Origin: Curtobacterium sp. MCJR17_055
Lineage (GTDB): Bacteria > Actinomycetota > Actinomycetes > Actinomycetales > Microbacteriaceae
Assembly: GCF_003224335.1 (NCBI RefSeq)
Contig: NZ_QKLF01000004.1
Location: forward strand, 372,001-436,000
Direction: 5' to 3'
Length of the DNA stretch: 64,000 nucleotides
Of the stretch, positions 36,002 to 46,823 are shown one piece after another. The position numbers and the translations under genes are program-made. The notes beneath the pieces were generated by a model. The model worked only from the letters and a program-made list of their open reading frames with translations, was not told the DNA's origin and ran no database searches. The first letter of the stretch is position 1; each line of letters starts with the position of its first letter.

Positions 36002-37500
36002 GGGCGACCGCTCGGCGGGTCCTGCTGCTCGGGCCAGCGCTGCTCGGGCCAGCCCTGCTGCCCAGGCGAGCCCTGCTGCTGCCAGCCCTGCTGCTGGGGC
36101 CAGCCCTGCTGCTCGGGCCAGCCCTGCTGCCCAGGCGAGCCCTGCTGCTGCCAGCCCTGCTGCTCGGGCCAGCCCTGCTGCTCGGGCCAGCCCTGCTGCT
36201 GGGGCCAGCCCTGCTGCTGGGGCCAGCCCTGCCGGGGCGACCACGACTGCCGGTCGCCGGGGGGCGACGGTGCGAAGGGGTCGGCCGGCTGCCCGGTCTC
36301 CAGGTGCGCGGCGATGCGCTGGTCGAGCGCCTCGGTCCGGATGCGCCGGTCGATCGTCAGGAAGGTGGTGATCGACGCGGTCAGCACGTCCGTGACGCAC
36401 TGCACCGCGATCACGAGCAGGCTGCCGATGGCGAGCGTGACGACGGCGCCGACCGAGGGCGGCCCTCCGGCGGTCGAGGATCCGGTCTGACCGAGCGGGT
36501 CGAACACGCCGGAGAACAGCGTGAGCCCGACGGTCAGCGGGACGCTGGCGATGCTCGCCGCGAAGGCCAGCACCACCTGCACGAGCAGCAGGATCCCGAA
36601 GGTCCGCCAGAACGCGCCACGGGTGAGGCGCCACGACTGCCCGGCGGCCGAGAAGACCCCGCGGCCCTCGAGCGCGATGGTCGGGACGGTGAAGGCGAAC
36701 CGCGTGGTGAAGAAGGCGACGAGCACGGCGAACCCGAGGACCATCACGACGATCGTCAGGACGAACCACCCGACGGCACCGTCACCGGCGGACAGGGCGG
36801 CCACGAACGCGAGCACGACCAGGACGAAGACCGTCCCGAGCACGACCCCGCCGGCGAGCTGCAGCAGGATCCACCCGAGGACCGATCGCCGACGTCCGGC
36901 GAGCAGTGCCCACAGCCCCCGGAACGTCCCGCGCCGTCCGAGGACGCGCTGCCCGGTGTCGACCGCGATCGGGGCGACGAGGAACCCGCGCGCCAGGTAC
37001 GCCAGGAACGGGAGGCCGATCGACAGGACGGCGTACAACGTCACGGTGCCCGCGATGATCGTGTCGGCGTCACCCGTGCCGTCCACCGCCGCGAGCATGC
37101 GGGACTGCAGGGTGCGCTGCCCGAAGGCCGAGGTGAGCGTGGACACGAGGCCCAGCACGCCGGAGAGCAGCACGGCCCAGAGCAGCAGCACCCGCGCGTT
37201 GCGGCGGAAGACCGTGAAGGCGCCGGCGAGCACGTCGCCGAGGCCGAGCGGACGGAGCGGGATGACCGGGCGGACGGGCTGCGGACGGGGCCCTCCGACG
37301 GACGGGAGCGGTGGCGGCTGGTGCCCCGGACCTCCGGGCCCACCCACGGACGCCGGCCACGCGGGGGAGTGCACCGGGCCTCCCGGGCCGCCGTGACCGC
37401 CCTGCGCGGGCCACCCTGGTGCGCCGGACGCGCGCTCGGGCCCGCCCGTGTGCTCCGGTGGCGTCCCCGCCCCCGGAACGTGCCATCCGCCGTCGACCAT
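35998..37500 (-). CDS. Multi-membrane protein with Gly/Pro-rich N-terminus and Gln/Trp repeat tail
   Basis: The 500-residue protein starts the MoxR-cluster operon. The first ~85 residues are Gly/Pro-rich and disordered-looking. Residues ~90-400 have about six helices with IPLRPLGLGDVLAGAFTVFR and RFAFTVPTIALEGRGVFSAA, which match the glycerophosphoryl-diester-phosphodiesterase membrane-domain-like family (no phosphodiesterase motif is present). The last ~85 residues are tandem QGWPQQ/QGWPEQ/QGSPGQ units. I use the ATG at 37500, after GGGGGA. It is divergent from mtrA across 147 nt. Its role is unknown. Confidence 0.82.
   Translation of the reverse strand: MVDGGWHVPGAGTPPEHTGGPERASGAPGWPAQGGHGGPGGPVHSPAWPASVGGPGGPGHQPPPLPSVGGPRPQPVRPVIPLRPLGLGDVLAGAFTVFRRNARVLLLWAVLLSGVLGLVSTLTSAFGQRTLQSRMLAAVDGTGDADTIIAGTVTLYAVLSIGLPFLAYLARGFLVAPIAVDTGQRVLGRRGTFRGLWALLAGRRRSVLGWILLQLAGGVVLGTVFVLVVLAFVAALSAGDGAVGWFVLTIVVMVLGFAVLVAFFTTRFAFTVPTIALEGRGVFSAAGQSWRLTRGAFWRTFGILLLVQVVLAFAASIASVPLTVGLTLFSGVFDPLGQTGSSTAGGPPSVGAVVTLAIGSLLVIAVQCVTDVLTASITTFLTIDRRIRTEALDQRIAAHLETGQPADPFAPSPPGDRQSWSPRQGWPQQQGWPQQQGWPEQQGWPEQQGWQQQGSPGQQGWPEQQGWPQQQGWQQQGSPGQQGWPEQRWPEQQDPPSGRP
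36015..36240 (-). repeat. Tandem 18-bp repeats coding (QGWPxQ)n
   Basis: About eleven 15-18-bp units built on CAGCAGGGCTGG code QGWPQQ, QGWPEQ, QGWQQ and QGSPGQ. A higher-order block (QGWQQQGSPGQQGWPEQ) is present twice, showing duplication of several units at once. All changes keep the frame. Confidence 0.85.
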
Positions 37501-37584
37501 GCGCCGTCCCCCGTCGTCCGGTCGCCGCCGGACGCGGTGACCGTGTCCATCCTGTCGGAAAACGTGCGCCGATGAGGGCTCGGC

Positions 37585-37590
37585 TATCGT
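37585..37590 (+). promoter_or_regulatory. -10-like TATCGT upstream of mtrA
   Basis: The hexamer is 57 nt before the mtrA ATG, so unlike many genes here mtrA would have a ~50-nt leader with GGAG 11 nt before the start. Confidence 0.4.
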
Positions 37591-37647
37591 GAGCGGAGCG
37601 TGCCCGTCCCCGGGCACCCCCGCCCTGCCCCTCGGAGTCCCGATCCC

Positions 37648-38325
37648 ATGACACCGCGCATCCTCGTCGTCGACGACGACCATGCCCTCGCCGAGATGAT
37701 CGGCATCGTCCTCCGCTCGGAGGGCTACGAGGCCGACTTCAGCGCCGACGGCAACGACGCCGTGGACGCGTTCCACGCCACGAAGCCCGACCTCGTGCTG
37801 CTCGACGTCATGCTGCCGGGCATCGACGGCATCGAGGTGTGCCGCCGGATCCGCGCCGAGAGCGGCACGCCGATCATCATGCTCACGGCGAAGGGCGACA
37901 CCGCCGACGTCGTCGCGGGACTCGAGAACGGCGCCGACGACTACGTCGTGAAGCCGTTCAACCCGAAGGAGCTCGTCGCGCGCATCCGCACCCGGCTCCG
38001 GCCGTCCGCGTCGGACGCGACCGTCCTGCACGTCGGTGACCTCGTCGTGGACGTCCCCGGACACGAGGTCCGCCGCGGAGACCGGCCCATCGCGCTCACC
38101 CCGCTCGAGTTCGACCTGCTCCGTGCCCTCGCCGAGAAGCCCAGCCAGGTGTTCACCCGCGAGATGCTCCTCGAGCAGGTCTGGGGCTACCACTACAAGG
38201 CGGACACCCGGCTCGTGAACGTGCACGTGCAGCGCCTCCGCGCGAAGATCGAGCACGACCCGGACAACCCGCGCATCGTGACCACCGTCCGCGGCGTCGG
38301 GTACCGGGCCGGCGCACAGAGCTGA
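37648..38325 (+). CDS. mtrA: Response regulator MtrA
   Basis: This 225-residue OmpR-type regulator has an acidic pocket (VVDDDHALAEM), phospho-acceptor Asp53 in VLLDVMLPGIDG, TAKGDTADVVAGLENGADDY and KPF, then a winged-helix domain ending RLRAKIEHDPDNPRIVTTVR. The last part is almost the same as in mycobacterial MtrA. In relatives it controls cell division, wall hydrolases and osmotic response. It is the first gene of mtrA-mtrB-lpqB; the kinase starts 5 nt after its stop. Confidence 0.97.
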   Translation: MTPRILVVDDDHALAEMIGIVLRSEGYEADFSADGNDAVDAFHATKPDLVLLDVMLPGIDGIEVCRRIRAESGTPIIMLTAKGDTADVVAGLENGADDYVVKPFNPKELVARIRTRLRPSASDATVLHVGDLVVDVPGHEVRRGDRPIALTPLEFDLLRALAEKPSQVFTREMLLEQVWGYHYKADTRLVNVHVQRLRAKIEHDPDNPRIVTTVRGVGYRAGAQS

Positions 38326-38330
38326 CGGCC

Positions 38331-39995
38331 GTGCCGTCGACGTCGGTCCCGGTGCCGCTCCGCCGGGTGCGCCGGCGGGCCCGGTACTGGCTCCGCCGCG
38401 TCTGGCGCGGGATCGCCTACCTGTGGCGCCGCTCGCTCATGGTCCGGTCCGTCGCGATCACCGTGGCGACCACCGGTCTGGCCGTCGCGGTCATCGGCAC
38501 CGCCGTCATGGTCAGCATCTCGAACAACGTGTACGCGCAGCGTCGCGACCAGATCGAGGCCGAGTCGGCGCGCGCCACCATCGTCGCGCAGGGTATCTTC
38601 GACGCCGCCACCGCGGCCGAGGACAACAACCAGACCGAACTCGAGTCCCTGCAGAGCGAAGCGCAGAACGCGATCCTCTCGAACACGACGAGCCCGGGCG
38701 GCACGAGCATCGCGATCGAGCGGACACCCGGCGAACCGACCCCGCAGATCCTGCAGAACGTCGCGAGCACCCGGTTCCCCGACGCCGTCATCACGGACGA
38801 ACTCCGGAAGCGGGTCGCCGCGGACACCGGCGAACTCAGTCTGCAGCCGGTGCGGCTCGACGGGCCGGACGGACGCGGCCCCGGTCTCGCCGTCGGGTCC
38901 ACGCTGCAGATCCCGAGCGCCGGCCAGTACGAGCTGTACCTGGTCTACGACCTGTCCGACGCGCAGCAGACCCTGGACTTCGTGTCGCAGACGCTGTCCA
39001 TCGGCGGTGTCGCGCTCATCGTCCTCATCGCCCTCGTCACGTCCCTCGTGGTGCGGCTCGTCGTCCTGCCGATCCGCGGTGCCGCCGAGACGAGTCGGAA
39101 GATCGCCGCGGGACGCCTCGACGAACGCATCCCGGTCCGGGGCGAGGACGACATCGCCACCCTCGCGCGGAGCTTCAACGACATGGCGGACGCGGTGAGC
39201 CGGCAGATCACCCAGCTCGCCGAACTCTCCCGCGTGCAGCAGCGCTTCGTGTCCGACGTCTCCCACGAGCTGCGCACCCCGCTCACCACCATCCGCCTCG
39301 CCGGGGACCTGCTCTACGACGCCCGGCACGCCTTCGAACCCGCCGCCGCCCGCTCCGCGGAGCTGCTGCACGCCCAGGTCGACCGGTTCGAGCTGTTGCT
39401 CGCCGACCTCCTCGAGATCTCGCGGTACGACGCCCAGGCCGTCGAACTCGAGACCGAGCCGGTCGTCCCGGCCGCGCTCACGGCCGACATCGTCGACGAG
39501 TTCCGTCCGCTCGCCGAACGGGTCGGCATCGAACTCCGCTTCGCCAGCCCCGGCGGGCACACGCCGATGCAGCTCGACGGCCGCCGGATCCGTCGGGTGC
39601 TCCGCAACCTCGTCGGCAACGCGGTCGAGCACGGTGACGGCCGCCCGGTCGACGTCGTCGTCGACAGCGACTCGCGCTCCGTCGCGATCGCGGTCCGGGA
39701 CCGCGGCGTCGGGATGCCGCCCGAGGACACCGCCCGGGTGTTCGACCGGTTCTGGCGGGCCGACCCCAGCCGCAAACGCACCATCGGCGGCACGGGGCTG
39801 GGGCTCGCCATCAGCCTGGGCGACGCGCAGCTGCACGGCGGCCGCATCGACGTCTGGTCCCGACCGGGGGAGGGATCGGCGTTCGTGCTCGTCCTGCCGC
39901 GCCGTACCGACGAGGCTCCGGCGACCTCGGCCATCCCGCTGCCCGCACTCGACGAGTCGTACGACGGACCCACCGCACCGGAGGACCGACCATGA
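38331..39995 (+). CDS. mtrB: Sensor histidine kinase MtrB
   Basis: The 554-residue kinase has two membrane helices (~30-58 and ~215-240), an extracytoplasmic sensor between them, a HAMP linker (RLVVLPIRGAAETSRKIAAG), the His box FVSDVSHELRTPLTTIRLAG with His312, and the ATPase boxes LRNLVGNAVEHGDG, RDRGVGMP and GGTGLGLAI. It phosphorylates MtrA. The start is the GTG at 38331. Its stop overlaps lpqB by ATGA, so kinase and lipoprotein are translated together. Confidence 0.96.
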   Translation: MPSTSVPVPLRRVRRRARYWLRRVWRGIAYLWRRSLMVRSVAITVATTGLAVAVIGTAVMVSISNNVYAQRRDQIEAESARATIVAQGIFDAATAAEDNNQTELESLQSEAQNAILSNTTSPGGTSIAIERTPGEPTPQILQNVASTRFPDAVITDELRKRVAADTGELSLQPVRLDGPDGRGPGLAVGSTLQIPSAGQYELYLVYDLSDAQQTLDFVSQTLSIGGVALIVLIALVTSLVVRLVVLPIRGAAETSRKIAAGRLDERIPVRGEDDIATLARSFNDMADAVSRQITQLAELSRVQQRFVSDVSHELRTPLTTIRLAGDLLYDARHAFEPAAARSAELLHAQVDRFELLLADLLEISRYDAQAVELETEPVVPAALTADIVDEFRPLAERVGIELRFASPGGHTPMQLDGRRIRRVLRNLVGNAVEHGDGRPVDVVVDSDSRSVAIAVRDRGVGMPPEDTARVFDRFWRADPSRKRTIGGTGLGLAISLGDAQLHGGRIDVWSRPGEGSAFVLVLPRRTDEAPATSAIPLPALDESYDGPTAPEDRP

Positions 39996-41701
39996 CCAGG
40001 ACCGCTCGACCCGGAGCCCGGCGACTCCGACGCCTGCTCGCGACGGCGCTCGCGGCCGTGACGCTCCTCGCCGTCTCGGCGTGCGCCGCGATCCCCGAGG
40101 AGGGGCCGGTCCGCGCGGGGCGGTCCATCACGGACGAGTCGCAGTCCGGCGGCGTGGACTACCGCCCCTCCGGCCCCGAGGCCGGATCCGACCAGACCGA
40201 GCTGCTCACCCAGTTCATCGACGCCGCGACCGGCGCCCAGAACGACTACGCCGTCGCCCGGGAGTTCCTCAGCGCCGGCTTCTCGCAGAAGTGGAACCCG
40301 CGCCAGGGCGTGACGATCCGGCAGGGTGACGGGCAGGTCGAGCGGGTCGGGACGCGTGAGCTCACCTACACGCTCAGCGCGAGCGCCTCGGTCGACGCGG
40401 ACGGCGAGTACACCCAGGCGGTCCGCCCGACCTCGTCGACGTTGACGTTCCAGTTCACGCGGGAGGACGGTGAGTGGCGGATCGCCTACGCCCCCGACGG
40501 CATCATCCTGTCCCCGATCAACTTCGTCTCGGTGTTCCAGCCGCACGCGCTCTACTTCTACGACCCGACGTACCGGTACCTCGTGCCGGACGAGCGGTGG
40601 TTCCTCGCCCGGTCCTCGACGAGCACGCGGATCGTCAGCGCGCTCCTCGCCGGCCCCGCCGAGTGGCTCGAGGGCACCGTGGTCTCGTCCTTCCCCGAGG
40701 GCACTCAGCTCTCGCTCAACGCGGTGACGATCGAGAGCGGCAGCGCCCAGGTCGACCTGTCGAGCGAGGCGCTGCGCGCGACCACCGTCGACAAGGTCCG
40801 GATGCGGGAGCAGCTCACCGACTCGCTGTCCTCCATCGCGACCGTCTCCTCCGTCGACCTCACCGTCGAGAGCGTGCCCGTGCCCCTACCGGACTCGAGC
40901 GGCACGAGTGCCCAGCGGAACCCCGACGTCGACGCGAGGCCCCTGGTCGTGCAGGACGGCGCCGCCGGCTTCGCGACGCCGAGCACGGGGGACGTCACCG
41001 GCCTCGGCGGCGGGATGAGCGGCCGGATCGCCGCGCTCGACCCGCGGTCGCTCGCGCTGTCCGCCTCGGGCACGCTCGCCGCGGTCGGCAACCGCGACGG
41101 CGTGTTCGTCGTGCGCAGCGGCAAGGACCCGCTCCGGGTCGACACCCGGGACGACCTCGTGCCCCCGTCGATCGACGACCAGGGGTTCGTGTGGGTGGCG
41201 GAGCGCTCCGACGCCCGGTCGATCACGGCGTACGGCACCGGCGGCGACCCGCACCAGGTCACCTCGACCCTGCCGGAGGGGGAGCTCGTGTCCTTCCAGG
41301 TCTCCCGTGACTCCACCCGTGCGCTCGCGCTCCTCGACACCGACGACGGTGCTGCCCTGTACGTGGTCGCGATCACGCGGGGTTCGGACCGCGCCCCGAC
41401 GTCCCTCGGTCCGCCGGTGCGCGTCCAGGCCGCGGCTGGCGACCCGGTGAGCGCGACCTGGGTGGACGAACTCGACGTCGCGTCCGTCGGTCGGACGAGC
41501 ACGGGGGCGAGCGTCGTCCGGACGACCGTCGGCGGCCAGCCGGAGACGCTCGCGAAGCCCGGCGGCACGGCGACGACCATCGCCGGGGGGAGCGGTGGTG
41601 CGCTGCTGCTCCGGATGACCGACGGGTCGGTGCTGCAGTCGACCGGCGGAGGGTGGGACACCACCGGCGTCGACGCCGAGGTCCTCGGCATCCAGCGCTG
41701 A
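39992..41701 (+). CDS. lpqB: Lipoprotein LpqB, MtrAB accessory protein
   Basis: The 569-residue lipoprotein has a twin-Arg-like basic start, a hydrophobic segment and the lipobox AVSAC (lipid on the Cys near residue 31). Residues ~60-310 include a GerMN-type domain (REFLSAGFSQKWNPRQG, STRIVSALLAGPAEWLEGTV). The C-terminal half is a beta-propeller-like LpqB region (VTGLGGGMSGRIAALDPRSL). In relatives it binds the outside of MtrB and tunes signalling. The ATGA overlap with mtrB and the order mtrA-mtrB-lpqB support the name. Confidence 0.95.
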   Translation: MTRTARPGARRLRRLLATALAAVTLLAVSACAAIPEEGPVRAGRSITDESQSGGVDYRPSGPEAGSDQTELLTQFIDAATGAQNDYAVAREFLSAGFSQKWNPRQGVTIRQGDGQVERVGTRELTYTLSASASVDADGEYTQAVRPTSSTLTFQFTREDGEWRIAYAPDGIILSPINFVSVFQPHALYFYDPTYRYLVPDERWFLARSSTSTRIVSALLAGPAEWLEGTVVSSFPEGTQLSLNAVTIESGSAQVDLSSEALRATTVDKVRMREQLTDSLSSIATVSSVDLTVESVPVPLPDSSGTSAQRNPDVDARPLVVQDGAAGFATPSTGDVTGLGGGMSGRIAALDPRSLALSASGTLAAVGNRDGVFVVRSGKDPLRVDTRDDLVPPSIDDQGFVWVAERSDARSITAYGTGGDPHQVTSTLPEGELVSFQVSRDSTRALALLDTDDGAALYVVAITRGSDRAPTSLGPPVRVQAAAGDPVSATWVDELDVASVGRTSTGASVVRTTVGGQPETLAKPGGTATTIAGGSGGALLLRMTDGSVLQSTGGGWDTTGVDAEVLGIQR

Positions 41702-41703
41702 GC

Positions 41704-41736
41704 GCCTCCCCGTCACGGCGGGGCCGGCCGGGAGGC
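41704..41736 (+). terminator. Hairpin after lpqB
   Basis: GCCTCCC (41704-41710) pairs with GGGAGGC (41730-41736), enclosing an inner CCCCG/CGGGG stem. It starts 3 nt after the lpqB stop. Confidence 0.5.
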
Positions 41737-41796
41737 CCGTCCACAGTCCGCCGTGCGGCGCACCCCGACGGCACTCCGCCGGGCGAGCATCGGGTC

Positions 41797-42687
41797 ATGT
41801 CGTCCCCACAGCTGCCGTCCGTGGTACCGCACGCTCCTGGACCTGGACCTGGACCTGGACCTGGACTTGGACCTGGACCTGGGCCCGTGCCCGGGCCCGC
41901 GCCTGCTCCTGACGTCGGCCGTGCCTCCGCCCCGGATCCGGCCGAGCCCGGTCCGGTCGCCGGTCGTGTCCCCGGTCGTGTCCCCGGCGCGGACCAGCCA
42001 TGGCGTGACGCCGTCAGCACGGTGCTCGCCGTGCTCCTGCCCGTCGACTGCGTCGGGTGCGGTGCGCCCGACCGGGCGCTGTGCCACACCTGCCGGGGGA
42101 CGCTCGCGGCCCTCCCCGGACGGACCCGGCTCGTCGCGGGGGTCCGACTCGACGCGGCGTACGAGTACGAGGGACTCGTACGGACGCTCGTGCTCGAGTG
42201 GAAGCTGCGCGGCCGGGTGGACGTCGTCGCACCCCTGACGGACCGGACGGCCGACCTGGTGCGGTCGGCGCTCGCCGCGGCGCCGGACGCGGTCGTCCTG
42301 CGGGTGCCCCCGTCGGCGCGCGGGCACCGCCGTCGTGGGTTCGACCCGGTGGTGACGGTGCTCCGCCGCGCGGGCGTGCGGCGAGCCCCCGCCCTCCGAC
42401 GGGTCGCCGTCCCGGCGGCGCTGCCCGGCGTGGCCCGGGCGGCGTCCGGGCGCGGGGGTGCAGACCCGCACGGGGGCGGTGCCGGGCAGAAGGAGCGCAC
42501 CGGCATCGAGCGCGTCGCCGCCACGGTCGGCACCCTCTGCGCCCCCGCGCTCGTCGCCGGGCGGGACGTCGTCGTCGTGGACGACGTCGTGACGACCGGG
42601 GTGACCATGGCCGAGGCGGTCCGAGCAGTGCGGGCCGCGGGCGGACGTGTGGTCCGGTGCGTCGCGGTTGCGAGCGTCGAGGTGTGA
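41797..42687 (+). CDS. comF: ComF family phosphoribosyltransferase-like protein
   Basis: The 296-residue protein has a zinc-finger-like pair (VDCVGCGAPDRALCHTC), a YEYEGLVRTLVLEWKLRGR segment and the PRPP-binding loop VVVVDDVVTTGVTMAEA. ComF helps DNA uptake in competent bacteria; in actinobacteria the gene is kept next to hpf and lpqB but its role is unproved. From the ATG at 41797 the first ~85 residues are Pro/Gly-rich because of a hexanucleotide repeat. A later start closer to the Cys motif is possible, since family members generally begin just before it. Confidence 0.85.
   Translation: MSSPQLPSVVPHAPGPGPGPGPGLGPGPGPVPGPAPAPDVGRASAPDPAEPGPVAGRVPGRVPGADQPWRDAVSTVLAVLLPVDCVGCGAPDRALCHTCRGTLAALPGRTRLVAGVRLDAAYEYEGLVRTLVLEWKLRGRVDVVAPLTDRTADLVRSALAAAPDAVVLRVPPSARGHRRRGFDPVVTVLRRAGVRRAPALRRVAVPAALPGVARAASGRGGADPHGGGAGQKERTGIERVAATVGTLCAPALVAGRDVVVVDDVVTTGVTMAEAVRAVRAAGGRVVRCVAVASVEV
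41837..41884 (+). repeat. Hexanucleotide CTGGAC repeat inside comF
   Basis: Eight 6-bp units lie head to tail: five CTGGAC, one TTGGAC, one CTGGAC, one CTGGGC. In the comF frame they code alternating Pro and Gly. Length changes add or remove Pro-Gly pairs without a frameshift. Confidence 0.9.
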
Positions 42688-42766
42688 AGGCCGAGTGTCC
42701 CCTGGGCATCCGGTGGGTGTCCCCGCCCGACCGCCCGACGCGAGCACCCGCTCGGGTGGCAGGGTC

Positions 42767-42772
42767 TAGCCT
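42767..42772 (+). promoter_or_regulatory. -10-like TAGCCT upstream of hpf
   Basis: The hexamer is 62 nt before the hpf ATG, giving a ~55-nt leader with GATGGGAG as ribosome binding site. Confidence 0.4.
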
Positions 42773-42834
42773 CGCGGCAAGGCGTTGGTGTTCGCCGGAC
42801 GGAGGCGAACCGCCGAAAGTGGATGGGAGCCGCC

Positions 42835-43557
42835 ATGGACGTGACGATCACGGGCCGGAACGTCGGAGTGACCGACCGATTCCGGACCTACGTGGAGCAG
42901 AAGTCCGAGAAGATCGACGCCCTCGCCGACCGGGCCCTCGCGTTCGAGGTGCGGTTGAGTCGGCACCACGAGAAGAGCAGCGGGGCGCAGGGCGAGGACC
43001 GCGTCGAGTTGACCATCATCGGGCCCGGACCGCTCGTCCGGGCCGAGTCGGCCGCGTCGGACAAGTACGCGGCCTTCGACCTGGCCTTCGCGCGCATCGC
43101 CGAGCGCCTGCGCCGGGCTCGTGACCGCAAGAAGGTGCACCGCGGGCGCCACCGCCCGACGTCCGTCGCCGAGGCCGCCGGTGCCGGCTTCGAGGGCATG
43201 GGTGTCGAGCCCGCCGACGGCAAGCTCATCGAGGAGGTCGCCACGGGCGCCGTTCCCGTGGTCGACGTCGACCAGGCAGCGGACCACGAGGACGACGACC
43301 AGGCGTACTCGCCCGTCGTCATCCGTCAGAAGGTGTTCGAGGCCGCCCCGATGACGGTCGACGACGCGCTGTACCACATGGAGCTCGTCGGACACGACTT
43401 CTACCTGTTCGTCGACTCCGAGACCCACCGGCCGAGCGTGGTCTACCGCCGCAAGGGCTGGGACTACGGCGTCATCGGCATCGACGAGAACCCGGGCGCC
43501 GACGCCCGGGGGAGCGAGCACGTCCTGGTCGAGGAGACGACCTCCGCGAACGCGTAG
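42835..43557 (+). CDS. hpf: Ribosome hibernation promoting factor, long form
   Basis: The 240-residue protein binds the 30S decoding region and pairs ribosomes into inactive 100S dimers in stress or stationary phase. The N-terminal domain (VTITGRNVGVTDRFRTYVEQ to ~105) is the HPF/YfiA fold. After a charged linker the C-terminal dimerisation domain runs from ~180 (VFEAAPMTVDDALYHMELVG, SVVYRRKGWDYGVIGI). The long form is normal for actinobacteria. GATGGGAG precedes the ATG at 42835. Confidence 0.95.
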   Translation: MDVTITGRNVGVTDRFRTYVEQKSEKIDALADRALAFEVRLSRHHEKSSGAQGEDRVELTIIGPGPLVRAESAASDKYAAFDLAFARIAERLRRARDRKKVHRGRHRPTSVAEAAGAGFEGMGVEPADGKLIEEVATGAVPVVDVDQAADHEDDDQAYSPVVIRQKVFEAAPMTVDDALYHMELVGHDFYLFVDSETHRPSVVYRRKGWDYGVIGIDENPGADARGSEHVLVEETTSANA

Positions 43558-43567
43558 CAGCGCTCGG

Positions 43568-43601
43568 GAGTGCGCACGGTCCGTTCGGACCGTGCGCACT
43601 C
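43568..43601 (+). terminator. Perfect hairpin after hpf
   Basis: 15-bp arms at 43568-43582 and 43587-43601 with a 4-nt GTTC loop, 10 nt after the hpf stop. Confidence 0.8.
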
Positions 43602-43655
43602 GTGCTGTCCGGCGTGCACTCGTCCTGCTCCCAGCGCCGGGCTGCGGCGGGTTGC

Positions 43656-43661
43656 TAGCAT
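43656..43661 (+). promoter_or_regulatory. -10-like TAGCAT upstream of secA
   Basis: The hexamer is preceded by GGGTTGC and followed by a ~45-nt leader with AAGGAG (43704-43709) 5 nt before the GTG, so secA has a conventional leader. Confidence 0.5.
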
Positions 43662-43714
43662 GACTGGCTGATCGGGCGCGCGGACCGCGCACGACGACTT
43701 CGTAAGGAGCTCAC

Positions 43715-46495
<2,781 letters not shown>

Positions 46496-46510
46496 CGCTC
46501 CGCACGACAC

Positions 46511-46550
46511 GACGGGAGGCCCGGTACCAGCTGGTACCGGGCCTCCCGTC
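46511..46550. terminator. Perfect 40-bp palindrome between convergent secA and Rv3235-like gene
   Basis: Both halves match exactly with no spacer; the centre is GGTACCAG/CTGGTACC. It lies 15 nt after the secA stop and serves both directions. The core is shared with the 48-bp palindrome at 57301-57348. Confidence 0.8.
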
Positions 46551-46555
46551 CGTCA

Positions 46556-46823
46556 TCCCGGTGCCGGTGCCGGTGCCGGTGACGGTGCCGGTGCCGGTGC
46601 CAGCGCCAGCGCCCGCACCGGCACCGGCAGGGCGGCCGACACCCGGACCGGCGCCGGGCGTGGGACCGGCACCGGGACCGGGGAGCGGGGAGCGGGAGCG
46701 GGATCGGCGTCGCGGACCTGCACCGGCGTCGGGGACCTGCAGCGGCGTCGGGGACCTGCAGCGGCGTCGGGCCCGGCAGGAAGATCGACGTCGACCCTGC
46801 TCGACGGGCCCGGCTCCGCGCAC
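46556..46823. repeat. Simple GTGCCG-type repeats in the convergent gap
   Basis: From 46556 to ~46640 the sequence is built on GGTGCC/GGCACC hexamers, with a purine/pyrimidine inversion near 46615. From ~46700 to 46785 a unit GCGTCGGGGACCTGCAGCG occurs about twice with partial copies. Together with the palindrome this fills the 328-nt gap between secA and the next gene; no gene is seen. Confidence 0.7.
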
